A stretch of 64,000 nt of DNA from Diphasiastrum complanatum (Eukaryota; Streptophyta; Lycopodiopsida; Lycopodiales; Lycopodiaceae): assembly GCA_029204225.1 (NCBI GenBank), contig CM055103.1, forward strand, positions 58,102,529-58,166,528. The letters run 5' to 3'. This document shows, piece by piece, positions 10,187 through 21,880 of this stretch. The stretch's first letter is position 1; each line of letters opens with the position of its first letter. The position numbers and the translations under genes were made by a program. Under the pieces are notes generated by a model. That model was not told the DNA's origin. It searched no databases and saw only the letters and a program-made list of their open reading frames with translations.

Positions 10187-10775
10187 CAGACCCAACTAGC
10201 AAGATTGCTAAATTCTACTTAACACCCAAAGGGAGATAATAAGAATTGCGGCTTAACTAAGCAATAAGCAAATCAAACCATGCCACAATTAAAGGCCAAT
10301 GAAATGAGGCAAGAGGAGGCCCGAGCACTTTCCCTCAAGCTATGCACATTCCAATGGGAACACAATGAAATGCAAGATAATCACAATAGTAATTTTGCCT
10401 TAATCACAAAGTGTTGTTTACAATGCAAATACCTCTCCTTTTATGGCAAGGAGGGTCTTCCATAAGTGTCTACTAACTTATGGGACTAATCTGTTTCTAG
10501 CCTTTCTAGAACTTCTAACTTAGGATTTAGAACTTCAAAGTTTCTTAACTTAGGAAAACTTAAGATAAAATATTTTTAATCCTAAGTTTCCTAAGTCTAA
10601 ATTCTAAATCAAAGTTAAGCTATTATTATTTAAGCTTCTACTCATGGGCTTACAAAACACATGCCATGGTTGAACTTTATTGACAGATACTCATATGTGA
10701 ACTTACAAAACACATGCCATGGAGTTTTATTTATTTCTTTTTTAATTTTCTTTGTGTTAGCACAGTTGCTAACAA
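10187..10775. other. Spacer between LTR Y2 and copia A1 with a 21-bp direct repeat
   Basis: No gene seen. A 21-bp repeat whose core is ACAAAACACATGCCATGG occurs at 10649-10669 and 10702-10722 (53 bp apart), next to the point where copia A1 RNase H homology breaks off (about 10776). Confidence 0.5.
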
Positions 10776-11078
10776 AAAGTTTTCTTAGCCATAGGAGTTC
10801 TTTGGCTGTTGAAATCAATGCCTTGTACTCGGCTTCACAAGAGGAAAGAGAAATTGTATCTTGCTTTTTGGAAAGCCAAGATATCACTCCTCCACAAAGG
10901 AAAGTGGCAAATGCACTTATAGATCTTCTATCCATCTTGTCTCCTGCAAAACCTGAATCCAAAAATGCCCTCATGTACAAATTAGATCCTTGATAGAGAA
11001 TGCCAAAAAATCTAGTAGAAGAGACATATCTAAGCACTCTCTTGGCACTTTTCCAATGATGCATCAAAGGACTCTGCA
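10776..11078 (-). pseudogene. Copia A1 RNase H fragment
   Basis: Contains HHWKSAKRVLRYVSSTRFF, the degenerate first catalytic block (AFLDSGFAGDK in place of AYSDSDFASDK), FLCGGVISWLSKKQDTISLS and CEAEYKALISTAKELLWLRK with the catalytic Glu. Similarity to copia A2 ends abruptly after LLWLRKL at about 10776, so the last third of RNase H and the C-terminus are lost. Confidence 0.85.
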
Positions 11079-11457
11079 CATTAGAGGAGTTCTAAATCCA
11101 AAAACGACCCTTTGTAAAAATTCTTTTTATAAGTGTTCTCAATTTTTTCTTACACATGGACCAATTAAAACACTCAAATTTGAAATCTACATAACGTAAC
11201 TTTTTGAGTCCACATTTTGATTCCACATTAAAAAATGGCATAACATTTTAGTGGTAAGTCCGAATTTAGCGGAGTTTGGTGCATTGGAAAGCGCTCAACA
11301 AGGGCTTTTCAATGGTATCTTAGATGACATACTTCTAAGCTACAATTAAAAAGTTATGGCAAGTCAAAAGTTTTAGTGTTATAATATTTTAATAATACAA
11401 ACTACATCTTGCACGAATTCTTAAAGGGCCTTTTTGGAGTTCAAAACTCCTCTAATG
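11079..11457. mobile_element. MITE-like insertion (379 bp) with 13-bp terminal inverted repeats
   Basis: The left end CATTAGAGGAGTT (11079) is the exact inverse of the right end AACTCCTCTAATG (11457). The inversion extends imperfectly about 20 bp further (CCAAAAACGACCCTTTG against CCAAAAAGGCCCTTTAAG). It interrupts copia A1 between RT and RNase H. Removing exactly 379 bp restores the reading frame and codons expected from copia A2, so the boundaries are well fixed. No target-site duplication is visible. No coding capacity; the class is undecided. Confidence 0.75.
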
Positions 11458-12412
11458 TATATTGACTTAGCTTGCTTACAGTATAGCTCAAATCTGGTCT
11501 AGTGATTGTCAAATAAATTAAGGAGCCTAGTATCTTCCTAACGAGTGTGATGTCCTCAAATGATGCTTCATGACAATCATTAGTAACTTTACAAACTTGC
11601 GCCATAGGGGTGTCAATCCCCTTACAATCTTTCATGCCAAACCTTTCAAGAATGGAAGTAGCATACTTTAATTAACTTATAAAAGTAAAATCACTACCTC
11701 TAGTAACTTTTATTCCAAGTATGAACTTAAGAAGTCATAGATCTACCATCTTAAATTCACTAGACAAAGAAGCTTTAACATTTTTTATGCCTTCACCATC
11801 ATTTCTTGTCAACATGATATCATCAACATAAAGTACTAAAATGAAGATCTTTCCGTCATTACATTTGATGTACAGAGAAGGCCCATAAGAGCTAATCACA
11901 AAGCCAAGGCAGTAAAGAAAATCATAGAACCTACAGTACCAAGCTCTAGGTGCTTGCTTTAAGCCATATAGGCTCTTCCTTAAGTGGCAAACCTTGTCCT
12001 CCTCACCATCCTTGATGAAGCCCTCGAGTTGTAACATGTACATTTCCTCCTCCAAGTAGCCATTCAAAAAAGCATTGGTCACATCCATTTGATAGAGATT
12101 CCACTTGAACAAAGTAGCAATACAAATGATCAATCTTATAGTTACAAGCTTTGCTATAGGAGCAAATGTTTCTTCATAATCTATGTCTTTAGTTTAAAGA
12201 AATCCCTTTCAAGCTTTGTACTTACTTATAGATCCATCTTGATTGTACTTTAATCTATAGATCCACTTACATGCAAGTGGTTTCTTCCCATATGGAAGGT
12301 GTACAATATTCCAAGTTTCATTGTCTATCAAAGCATCAAACTCTACTTGCATTGCATCTCTCCAAACTTGTGATCTACTTGCATCTTCATAACATGATGG
12401 CTCTTCAAGCAT
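11458..12412 (-). pseudogene. Copia A1 reverse transcriptase
   Basis: Blocks in order: GKKPLACKWIYRLKYNQDGS (start of RVT_2), DLYQMDVTNAFLNGY-type block with the first catalytic Asp, [13 protein letters not shown], and YVDD at 11819-11830 (plus-strand coordinates). Next come FKMVDL and GIDTPM, then LGSLIYLTITRPDLSYTVSKL. A frameshift near 12200 and another near 11700 break it. Reading is cut at 11457 by the MITE-like insertion. The catalytic YVDD is intact. Confidence 0.92.
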
Positions 12413-12599
12413 TGTGGTTAGAAAGGAGTAAGAGGTAGAAGGAGTTGTGTCTTCCCTTTGCTTCCATTTCTCAAAGTATGTGAGCCTTGAAGGCTCGGCC
12501 TTGATCCTTGTGGATCTTCTCGGCCCCTTTGGTACTTGATCTTGATCTTACAAAAGATCATTTTCAATAAGCTCCTCCTTGGTTTTTGATCTTCATCAC

Positions 12600-13623
12600 C
12601 TAAAAGATTAGATGCACTTGGAGGTAGCTTGTAACTTTGAGATTCATCAATAAGTCATCCTTTCTAGCTTTTATTTTGCTTGAAATAGGATCAAATATCC
12701 TATATCCTTTGCTATTTTCACTATAACCTACAAATATTCCTTTGAAGGAAGTTGCATTTTCTTTCCTTCTAGTTTCCATAGGAATGTGGACATACAACAT
12801 ATACATCCAAACACTTTAAAATCTTTTACATTGGGCTTATTTCCAAACAAAGCTTGAAATGGTGAGATCCCACCAGTAGCACTACTAGGAAGCCTATTAC
12901 ATAAGTAATTTGCACGAGTTATGGCCTCCCCCAAAAAAGAGATGGGTAGAGATGCATCAAGTCTTAAAGACTTTGCACATTCACAAAGGCTCCTATTTTT
13001 CCTCTCGGCCACCCCATTTTTTTGGGGTGTGTAGGAACAAGTGAGCTTTCTCTTAATGCCATTGATCTCACAAAAGTCTCTCATCTTGTTGGAGATATAC
13101 TCTCCTCCATTATCACATCTTAGAACTTTAATGCAAGAACTAAGTTGCTTTTTCACTAGAGACTTAAACTTTATAAAAGCTTCATATACAAGGCTTTTCT
13201 TAGACAATAATTCAATCCAAGTCTAGTACAATCATCTATGAAAGTTACATACATTAAGGCTCCTCCATTACTTTGATGAGAAAAAGCATGCACATCTAAA
13301 TGAATAAGATCCAAAGGTGAGGTAGATCTTGTCAAAGATCTCTTGTAGGAAGACTTGTGTGACTTTGCAAGGCCACATGCCTCACACACTTTGCCACACT
13401 TCTTGAAAGATTTTGGTAGGCCAAGAGCTAGCTCCTTTGATGCCATGGATTCCATTGCTTGAAGATTAGGATGGCCTAATCTTTTGTGACAAAGCTCCAC
13501 TTGAGACAACTCCTCCCTAACCATATTCATACTTTCAATGGCCACATTAGCATCCAACTTAAAAAGCCTTCCATGCTTAATGCCACTAGCTATGCACTTA
13601 TCAATTTTCAAGATGGAACACAC
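12600..13623 (-). pseudogene. Copia A1 integrase
   Basis: Starts with the GAG-pre-integrase/zinc-binding block LCHKRLGHPNLQAM plus CEACGLAKSHKS (HHCC type). Core motifs follow: DVHAFSHQSNGG with the first Asp, LRCDNGGEYISNKM with the second Asp, and NGVAERKNRSLCE with the catalytic Glu. The C-terminal part contains LFGNKPNVKDFKVFGC and GIFVGYSENSKGYRIFDP. All three acidic residues are present. The domain is broken by frame changes near 13190 and 12750, so only fragments could be translated. Confidence 0.9.
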
Positions 13624-13647
13624 TCCATTCTTGAATGTACATCTAGC

Positions 13648-14811
13648 CTATTGTCCATTGTCCATTAGTTGACCAACACTAAGCAAGTTTTTTGTAATGG
13701 ATGGAACATACAAAACATTATCAAGATCTATCCTCTTAGATGATCCTAAGCATAATGGAATAGATCCTATGCCATCTATCATACATTCTTGATTACTAGC
13801 AGTGTAGATTGACTTCTTAGAATCATTACAAGAAAGTAGAGTAGAAAAATAATGCTTGTTGAATGACATGTGGGAGCTAACCCCACTATCAATCCACCAT
13901 GTCTCTTGGCTTGATCTTGGTGTAGATGATACCATCAAGGATGTGTTGAAGCCATCCTCTTCCTCCTCCCCTTGTGCAAAATTGCCTTGATCTTCACTCC
14001 CTTGTGCATTCTTCTTCTTATAACATTCGGAAGCAAAGTGTCCTTTCTTCCCACAAAAGAAACACTTAAGCTTGGCTTTGTTCTTTTTCTTCCCTTTGGA
14101 GGTAGATCCTCCATCCTTTGCCTTGGCCTCCTTGCCTTGGAAATTCTTGCGTGGATGAGTCTTCTGCTTGCCTTTTGATGTGAAATTTGCTTTCTCATCA
14201 CCATTATGTAGTGACAAGGACCCCATTCTTGTTTTAAGGTGTAGAATCCTACTCTCCTCGGCCACAAGAACATTATACAACTTATCAATTAATGGAAGTT
14301 GGTCTTGAATAGCAAAAGATTGAACTAGATTAGAGAACTCATCACCTAATCCATTCAAAATTACTTGTACTAGCTCATTGTCTTGGATCTTCTCTCCTAT
14401 AGATCCCAATTCTTTGTTCAAAGATTTTACTCTTAGGACATACTCTTGTCCATTTTCTCCACTTCCTCTCATGCTTTGCAAGATCAAGTTTCTTAGCATA
14501 AGCACTCTTGATGTGTATTGGATTCAAAAATATTCTTTAGTGAATCCCAGGCCTCTTTTGATGAGGCACAAGAAGCCACCTCCTTCAAGAGGTCATTGCT
14601 TACATTCAACTTTAAGCAATGTAAGGCTAATCTAGCCCTCTTCTTGTATTTTAGTTGTTCTTGGGCAGCTTGAGGCTCTTCCTCGACTCCTAAAACAATA
14701 TCAAAGAGGTCATGGATCACAAGTAGTGATTCCATCCTCACTTCAAATGGAATAGTTTGTGGAAGTTAGTTTCTCACTAGATTCTAACAAATATCCACCC
14801 ATGGATGACAT
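13648..14811 (-). pseudogene. Copia A1 gag and protease
   Basis: Gag begins at ATG 14811 (MSSMGGYLLESSEKL), which fits the MAxxGxYLxEAxERL starts of copia C and D. A small deletion near 14745 shifts the frame just after NYSI; the frame shifts again near 14500. The body is a UBN2-type gag (ARLALHCLKLNVSNDLL, EAWDSLKNIFESN). It is followed by a basic Lys-rich segment and one canonical zinc knuckle CFFCGKKGHFASEC (about 14022-14063). The protease active site reads DSGV at 13879-13890 where family members have DSGA. The segment ends with LYVPSITKNLLSVGQL, the protease-to-integrase linker of copia. Confidence 0.88.
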
Positions 14812-17181
14812 TGTGAATGAAAGCCTATGAGATGCACAAAGATCTCTTGATAAAGAGTGATCTAATATAGATTTCTAGCTGTTCAAGAATCTTCTAATCT
14901 CGGCCCAATCAACCTAGTTCAACTTGGATGATGGTATAATAGATCTACTTCAATATCCTAGCAAATCACTCCTCCAAAAAATTGATTCTAGTAAGAGAGC
15001 AAATGTGGATGTGCATCTATGTTCTCTCCTTCTAATAGATTTTCTTTTTTGAAATGTGTCTTTTGAGAAAGTTATCTTTTATAACTATTATCACATTTTG
15101 TGTATACTTATCAACACCATTGTGCATCATCTCTATATCAAAACTGTTAAAAAGGTAGGGTTAGAATTTGCAGTTAATGAGCGTAGAACAATAGATAAAA
15201 CAATAGCGAAATCCTCATTTGTTTTGACCTAGACACCTCCCAACATTGATGCTAATTCATGTTGAAAACTAATTCCACTCCAAACTCGAATTGAAGTCGA
15301 CTTTTTTCAACCAGTCAAACTATGTGACTGAAGTCAAAATTGGATATTTGAATTATGTGACTACATTGATGGTAACATAATTCTCATTTTCTTTATAACC
15401 ACTATTTTTACATAAATGAACAGGATTTTGACAAGTCCTACTTTCCACGTTGTGATTCATACTTCATGCTCGCTTCATTGTATTGTCAACTTAACAGTTC
15501 ATGAAAACAACATCCAAGGACATTTAGCAGTGTCTAATGTTGTCAAATTAAGCTTGATAAAACAATTAATGAACACTACTTGTGCCTATACATCTCACTG
15601 TAGATAATATGTAGAGATATAGTAGACGAGACAAGAGAGGTAAGATGTTTTTTAGGTACTTACATGTATCAACGCAAACACCTAGCATTTACTACATAGT
15701 CTGTTATTCTAGGCTTGTAAATTGATAGATTAGATTTCTTTTATGTATATTCGAATTCATGCATTTTAATGTAGTATGTGTTTATCAATGCAACTATGTC
15801 ATGTGTGAATGGTTGATTATGTATTCTACTCTTATAGTCCCCTAAGTGACATTGTAGACTCAAATCAAAGTGCATAAACATGGCATTCCTTGATGCCTTT
15901 GATTTTTTGACACTATAGTTTGTCCTTGACACCTATTGATTTAATCCATTGCAGGTTTTGTATTGATAGACTAATCTTGTTTCTGGAAACTAATTAGAGT
16001 TCAGCAGTGTACTCGCTAGGTCATGACAGTATTAGATCGCACACACACCATCGATCATTTGGTATTCTGTCTAGCCCAACGTTCTACGTTCTCCTATTGG
16101 TGCCACTCCAACAATTTTGTCAGTTGAGGGAGGCACCGCTCAGCCACATGCCTGTTGGTACCTTTGTGTAGTAGAGCCTTGAGAATAGCAATATTAGTCA
16201 AATTGTACTTAATAGAGCTAGTTGCATTACCTAGGTGCAAATATAACATAGTATGTGCTAATGCGTGGAGAGATTGCTTTGGTGGTTGGATATGCTTGGT
16301 GAGAGGAGATTGCTTAGTTGTTGGATATGCATGCTGACGCCTGAGAGCCTGGAAGAGATTATTTTAACTCAGATACTCAAAGAAAACTGGAATGCAAGGG
16401 GCGAGATTTTAGATTAAATGCTTTTGGAAAGTGGGCATTGACTTGTCAATTTAGAAAGATGTTGTGAGAGCAGTGAGACTGTGAGGAGTGAGTAGCGGTT
16501 AGGAGCATGCGCGCAATCTTCAAGGCTGTTGTTTTGAACCACAGGAGCCGCTAAATAATAAACAGTGGTCATGCATGACTCACGTGTATCAAGGAAGATA
16601 GGAACCTCTCAAGGATAGCAAGATCATTATATTATGATATATTGGCGATTCTAAATCTTATGTTTGGTCATTGGATTTTGCGAGATGCAATGCATGCAGC
16701 ATTTCTAAATTCCGTGGCCGTAGAAATCCCGAAGGTCAACTTTGAGATAAACCGCAGCCTGAATTTTCTGGTAAAACCGACAACCGTATTATAATATACA
16801 GTGGAAAATCTTAGGAAGGGCTGCTGGATTCTATTGCAATTAAGAAGCTCACGAGGCGTGAGAGATCAGACCTCGGGGTCAAAAATTTCTTGTGCGATGC
16901 CGTCCGGCGTCTTCTTGGTGAGTGCTAAATGCCGGTGGACCTAGATCCTACAGCTGTGGTTCATGATCTCGAAATTTTTGCTCACTGGAGGGCTCTGTGA
17001 CCTCTCACAGACTTCGAAGTATCCCAGTTCCCACTTACAGGAGGATATCCTGAATGCTTATTGCTAGTTTGCCGAAGGCTGATTTCTGAAGCAGAAATTA
17101 GAATATGCACCTCAAGATTGACTTGGTAAGCTGTTGGACAAATTTGTAGCGGGGAATCTTGATGAACTAGTTGATTTTAAC
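14812..17181. other. 2.4-kb interval with no recognised feature
   Basis: No coding similarity, LTR pair or RNA gene could be supported on either strand. The first part should contain the leader and 5' LTR of copia A1, but no TGGTATCAGAG-type primer site was found. The middle (about 16000-17100) is less AT-rich than its surroundings and has no long frame. Confidence 0.4.
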
Positions 17182-17704
17182 TGTTGTTTTGTATAGACTA
17201 TGATGATTTAGGACACAGCAGATACTGCTGTCAACAACTAAGTCTGTAGCAGGATCGATTCACTACCATGCAGTCAATACAAGATCTATATAGCTATCAT
17301 TGCAAAGAACATAGCTCATATCAGAGCAAAGAATCGCTGTTGCAAATGACAATCACACATGAACTACATAGATAGACACTCAGCAGAAAATGCGATATCA
17401 AGACTACAGAAGGAGAAAAGAAAGCTTAACTGGTTCTCATTAAGCAAAACTTACATCGGAATCCCTACAGATACTGCATGTGTATTTATACAATGTAGGT
17501 GATGATTAAAAGAATCCTTTATCCTAACTAATTACGGTGTTTATTCTAAAACACTGCGCATCCCTGTGTCAGTCGTGAGAGAGAATATTAAGTTTGTTAC
17601 CGAGGACTGGATTTGACTTAGTTGATAGTGGGCTGACGTACTAGTATGATAATGTCCTGACGTTCTAAAGAAAACGTTTACACTTCACACCAATTTAACA
17701 TTCC
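17182..17704 (-). repeat. 3' LTR of copia E with adjacent PPT
   Basis: On the minus strand the polypurine tract TTCAAGAGGGGAA lies immediately before TGTTAAATTGG (starting 17704). The LTR runs 523 bp to ...CAAAACAACA (17182), with TGTT...AACA termini. A TATA box on the minus strand (TTGTATAAATACAC, about 17481-17494) fits an LTR promoter. The start is firm; the 17182 end is inferred from the terminal inverted tetranucleotide. Confidence 0.75.
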
Positions 17705-17736
17705 CCTCTTGAACTGTACACGTTTTATTGCCCTAC

Positions 17737-18500
17737 TTATCCAATTCCCATTTCAGATCTATGTTTTTCAAACGACCTTCTACCTAAGGGCTTTGTTAAG
17801 ATATCAGCTACCATATCTTCAGATCTGACATGTTTTACAGTAACTAAGGATTTTTCTATAATATCTTTCACATGGTGATATCTGTGGGATATGTGCTTTG
17901 ATTTAGAATGGAACACTGGTTCTTTTGTCAGGCTGATGGAGCTTTCATTATCCATTCTCATTACAGTGGGTTCATGTTGTTCAAATCCGATTTCTCTGAG
18001 CAGATTCCTCAACCAAACAATTTCATTACTATTCTTGGAAGATGCCTCATATTCTGATTCATAGGATGACTGTGCAACCAATCTTTGTTTCTTAGAAATC
18101 CAGCTAATGGCACCTCCACATAGTAAGAAGCATCCACCTGTTATTGATTTATTATCATCTCTACAGCTGGCCCAACTGGCATCACTATATGCTGCGAGAT
18201 TTTGGTTTGCTTTTGTGATGCTTTCAGATATTGCATAATTCTTCTTGCCTCCAATGTGCAATTCCTGGATTGTTAAAAAATTGGCGGAGAGAGAAAACTG
18301 AATATGCCAAATCTGGTCAAGTGGAGACAGCCAGATACATCAATTAGACTCCTGAATGGAATCTGTGCCATTTCTTCCTTTTCTTCATCTGTTGTCTTTG
18401 GACTATCATTTCTGGATAAGATTGCTCCTGGCTCCATTGGTGTTGCTGCTCCCTTGGTGTTGTTGCTCCCTTGCAGTCCTGCATATTATAGTTTTTCATG
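17737..18500 (-). pseudogene. Copia E RNase H and C-terminus
   Basis: Translation on the minus strand gives AAYSDASWASCRDDNKS (first Asp block), GGAISWISKKQRLVAQSS, SEYEASSKNSNEIVWLRNLL (catalytic Glu), MDNESSISLTKEP, HSKSKHISHRYHHVK and MVADILTKPLGRRSFEKH, ending in MGIG-TAA near the PPT. The segment before 18261 contains QSEYA and MQDCKGATTP, typical of the RT-RNase H linker, but is scrambled and carries a stop. The sequence is close to copia J. Confidence 0.88.
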
Positions 18501-18520
18501 ATATGTAATGCATATTCTGA

Positions 18521-19145
18521 CTACTTAATTGTTACAGTTCTATTGTGTCTATCTCTAGATATTTTAATTTCTAGACACAATTTGGCTTCACCTAGATCTG
18601 TAATTTCTAGTTGAGTCTTCAGTCTTGCTTTCATATGATTTACCAAATCTATTTGATTTCCTATCAGTAGACAATCATCAACAAATATTGTTATGATTAT
18701 GAAGATTTGATCATCTCTATAGGCATAAACATTTGAATCAGAATTGATTGGAGCAAAGCAGAGGTTCTTGAGAATTTTATCAATTCTCTTGTGCCAGGCT
18801 CGTGCAGCTTGTTTCAATCCATAAATTCTTTTCTTTAACCTACACACATTATTTAGGAACCTGTCATCTTCAAAGCCATCCGGTTGCTTCATATAAATCT
18901 CCTCTTCCAAATCACCATGCAAGAATGTTGTCTTAACATCAATTTGATGAACTTCCAAGTCATGCTTGGTAGCTAATGGAAGAAGCAATCGAATACTGGA
19001 CATTCTAACTACTAGAGAGAATGTTTCTAAGTAATCAATCCCATACTGTTGAGAAAATCCTTTGGCCACAAGTTTGGCTTTGTGTCTGTCCACAATTCCA
19101 TTTGCATTTGTCTTTCTCTTGAAGACCCACTTGCAATCAACTGCT
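18521..19145 (-). pseudogene. Copia E reverse transcriptase
   Basis: Begins inside the first RVT_2 block (DCKWVFKRKTNANG). It continues through KAKLVAKGFSQQYGIDYLET, LEVHQIDVKTTFLHGDLEEE, IYGLKQAARAWHKRI and FVDD at 18674-18685 (FVDD instead of YVDD), to LEITDLGEAKLCLEIKISRD. About 190 codons are open, with one frame change near 19090. The preceding RT N-terminus and all integrase are deleted. Confidence 0.9.
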
Positions 19146-19749
19146 TTTCAACGCCTAGAACACATGCTTGACAGAAGTTGAGATCACTTCCTATAAATTG
19201 GAGTCTAGAAACTAATTTGTTTTTGTCCATACTCACCAATGAGTTCACGTTTAGGTGACCCAATCTCCTGTGCCATAACTTAGTGTTATTGTCACAACTT
19301 GAAGTGATTAACCATTTCTCTGTCTTCCTCTTCATTGACATCTAATATAGATTATCTTTTCTCCAGGTTGTAGCTATAGTCACACTTGCCTTTCGATCCT
19401 TTATCCCGCATGCATCATGATCAAAATTGAAGTTCATTTCAATATCTGTCAATCTGGCTACTAATAGTAGGTCTTTCCTCAATGATGGTACATACAGGAC
19501 CTCCTCCAAAGCTTTATCACCACTTTGGGTCTCCAGAAGAATTCTTCTAGTGCCTACAACCTTGTGCTGATTGTTATCTCCTAATGCAACCTTTCTTGTC
19601 ACATAACAATGCTTGTAGTTTTCAAGAATTTCCTTCCTCCAGGTGATGTGATTCGTTGCACCAGTGTCCAGAATCAAATCAAAAGTGTGTTTCTTGACTA
19701 GGCATGCAGTAGCATTAATCAATTTAAAAATGGTGTATGCATCATCCAT
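19146..19749 (-). pseudogene. Copia E protease and GAG-pre-integrase
   Basis: Protease active site DTGATNHI is intact at 19657-19668 (plus-strand coordinates), followed by VALGDNNQHKVVGTR and VLYVPSLRKDLLLVARL. After a TAG, the GAG-pre-integrase block reads KLWHRRLGHLNVNSLVSM and FCQACVLGVEKQ. It then jumps straight into RT sequence. The zinc-binding His and Cys residues are present but the DDE core is absent. Confidence 0.88.
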
Positions 19750-19817
19750 ATCTTTGTCAACTTCTTGCTCACTTAATTATACAACATTGGCATCTGCTTG
19801 TGTGCCTTGTCAACCTT

Positions 19818-20809
19818 TTTGTTTCCTCTACTCTCCCAAATCCCATCTTTAATCTGCCTCCATTCATGCTGCATATTTACTCATGTTGTCGTGCAGTCTA
19901 CGTATTAACATGCAAATTCTCATAGGCGATGAAAGGACAAAAAGCAAAGGCTGATGTCACACCCTCTTCACGCTCACCCCATGTAGCTGCGCTAATAGAC
20001 TGGACAATGATTGCAGCCACCCACGATCTCTTACAGACAACACATCCACCCTGTACTTTCTTCATCTGCACACTTGTAACATTATGTATATATACATAGA
20101 GAGAATCAGAGAGTTAATCAAGCGGTCGAGTATTGGACGATTGAATCCTGATGAAAGATGAGCAGATGAGAGTGTATGTAAATTAGCATCAGAAGCTTAT
20201 CAGCGAGATAGACGAAGTAGGTGCCTCGTGTGCATTGATTCTTTATTGTTAGTAATAAGGGTTCATTCCTTTACGGATTGAATAAGCTTCGTAGGGCACG
20301 CAATTTCGTCCGCTATTGTCTTGTGCTCTACCGCATTATTGACATGTATACTTGATATACTTAATCTGATACAGTTCATTGTTCTGTGTTTAGATCTGTG
20401 TTAATATTGTTATGCTTATTATTCATTCTGTCAGATCTTTCTAGTTGTTCTTTCTAGTAATAGACGACTAACAATTCGTCTTGTCTTTCGCAGATCATTC
20501 CCGACACATAATTTTTCTTTCTATTCGTGACAAATTATTCTTCTAGCGCTTCATTTATTATGTTTGGCTGCGTAATCCAAAATGACCGTGATTTTCATCA
20601 CTAAAGTTCTATTCATTTGGATAGGCGTAGTCATGCTTACGGAGAGAGTCGTATAGCTCGTTCCGCTGTGCATGAATACTTTATGTTTGAGTTCATTTCT
20701 CGTTCATGTTTCGTTTCTCGTTCGTGTTCGTCTTACCCCTTTGAGCTAATTTTTTGTTTCTAACTTATGACACCTTTCTCAACTCTTGTTCATCTCCCTC
20801 TCTCCAACA
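19818..20809 (+). repeat. 5' LTR of copia F
   Basis: About 990 bp, matching 24976-25911 with scattered substitutions and small indels. It ends TCTCTCCAACA at 20809, directly before the primer-binding site. TATA box TGTATATATACATAG lies near 20085-20100. By eye the two LTRs differ at several percent of sites, implying an old insertion. Confidence 0.9.
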
Positions 20810-20829
20810 TGGTATCAGAGCCAGGTTCA
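20810..20829 (+). promoter_or_regulatory. Primer-binding site of copia F (initiator tRNA-Met)
   Basis: TGGTATCAGAGCCAGGTTC starts directly after the LTR end CCAACA. It is complementary to the 3' end of plant initiator tRNA-Met, the usual primer of plant copia elements. Confidence 0.92.
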
Positions 20830-20965
20830 TAGCTTGATAAGCTTCCACAGTACAAGACTCTACTAGCCGATAGACTAATTGTTTACTTGTTCTGTATTTT
20901 CGGTATCAGATTTTCATACTTAAGCCACTGATAGTTTCTCCTATCACTTAGACTAAGTCTTCCAC

Positions 20966-21880
20966 ATGAATTCCCAAGGGAAAGCCAATCCTATCATGGA
21001 CAAGCTTAATGGAGCCAATTACCATCTGTGAAAATTTAAGATGAAAACTGTACTAATGGAAAAAGAATTGTACGACGTTGTTACAGGTGCAGAAGAGAAA
21101 CCCAAAGCGGACAACACAGCAATCGCCAGATGGAAGCTAAAGGATGGAAAGGCTTTCGTGTTGATCATCCTCAACATCACCGATACCCAGATTGGCCATG
21201 TATCCGAGGCTTAGACATCGAATGAAGTCTGGGACATCTTGAGCACACTATACGAAGTGCGAGATATAGGTTCCAAGCTACATCTCAGGAAGAAGTTCTA
21301 CTCCCTCAAGATGACGAATGGTGATTCTCTACAAAATCACATTAACCAATTCAAGAACCTGCTAAGACAAATGGCCACTGTCGGATCTGTCATTGACGAT
21401 CAAGACGCAGTGATGCAACTTCTTACAAGCTTGCCAAGCTCTTACGACAGCTGGGTGATGATCATCATGAATCATCCAGAATTGACTCTTTCGAGAGTCA
21501 TTACTATGTTGTTGTAGGAAGACACGCGGAGGAACTAAGCCTCAAGTTCCTCAGCTGATTCTCACGCCTTGTACGCCAACAAGAGCACGACAAAGCAGAA
21601 GAAGAAGAAAGGCCCAAAGCAATCAAAGCCAGACTAGAAACTATCTCAACACAAGGAATAATCGAATCCACAGACAAAGAAGAAATTGTTCTGCAGATAC
21701 CGCAAACGAAACAACCACGAAATACAAGACTGTCGAATACTTCAAGCGAAGAACAACAGCAAGGGGTAGTCGAATCAAGTGGCAAATGCAGCTGTAGAAG
21801 CTCCACGGCCTATTCAAGAAGCGGATCATGATGCCTTCATGACCAGCCATCAAGGAGCATCTGGCGACAATTCTTGGTTT
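20966..21880 (+). pseudogene. Copia F gag
   Basis: Starts at ATG 20966 (MNSQGKANPIMDKLNGANYH). The UBN2/gag core follows: KEWD-type block VWDILSTLYEV, KKFYSLKMTNGDSLQNHINQ and LPSSYDSWVMIIMN. In-frame TGA 21029 replaces the Trp of NYHLW. TAG occurs at 21212, 21515 (VITMLL[Q]EDTRR) and 21635. The region 21540-21800 is Lys/Gln rich, where a zinc knuckle is expected; only a damaged one (FCRY...KRNNHEIQDC) can be seen, so RNA binding is lost. Confidence 0.88.

Larger units (their letters stand above)
10776..14811 (-). mobile_element. Ty1/copia element A1, internal region, minus strand
   Basis: On the minus strand the order is gag, CCHC knuckle, protease, integrase, RT, RNase H, the Ty1/copia order. 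The element is broken by frameshifts, by a MITE-like insert at 11079-11457, and by loss of the RNase H tail at about 10776. No LTR could be assigned at either end. The same family recurs on the plus strand at 62.4-63.9 kb (copia A2), which supplies the missing C-terminus for comparison. Confidence 0.92.
17182..19812 (-). mobile_element. Ty1/copia element E, internally deleted, minus strand
   Basis: On the minus strand: protease, GAG-pre-integrase, then directly RT, RNase H, PPT and 3' LTR. The integrase catalytic core and first RT block are missing at about 19146. Gag is lost on the other side, where copia F begins at about 19818. The element is therefore a non-autonomous, 5'-truncated copy. 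Confidence 0.88.

Noticed and set aside
20810-20829. tRNA gene-like sequence
   Set aside because: Only the 3' complement of initiator tRNA-Met is present, as expected for a primer-binding site; there are no A and B boxes or cloverleaf around it.
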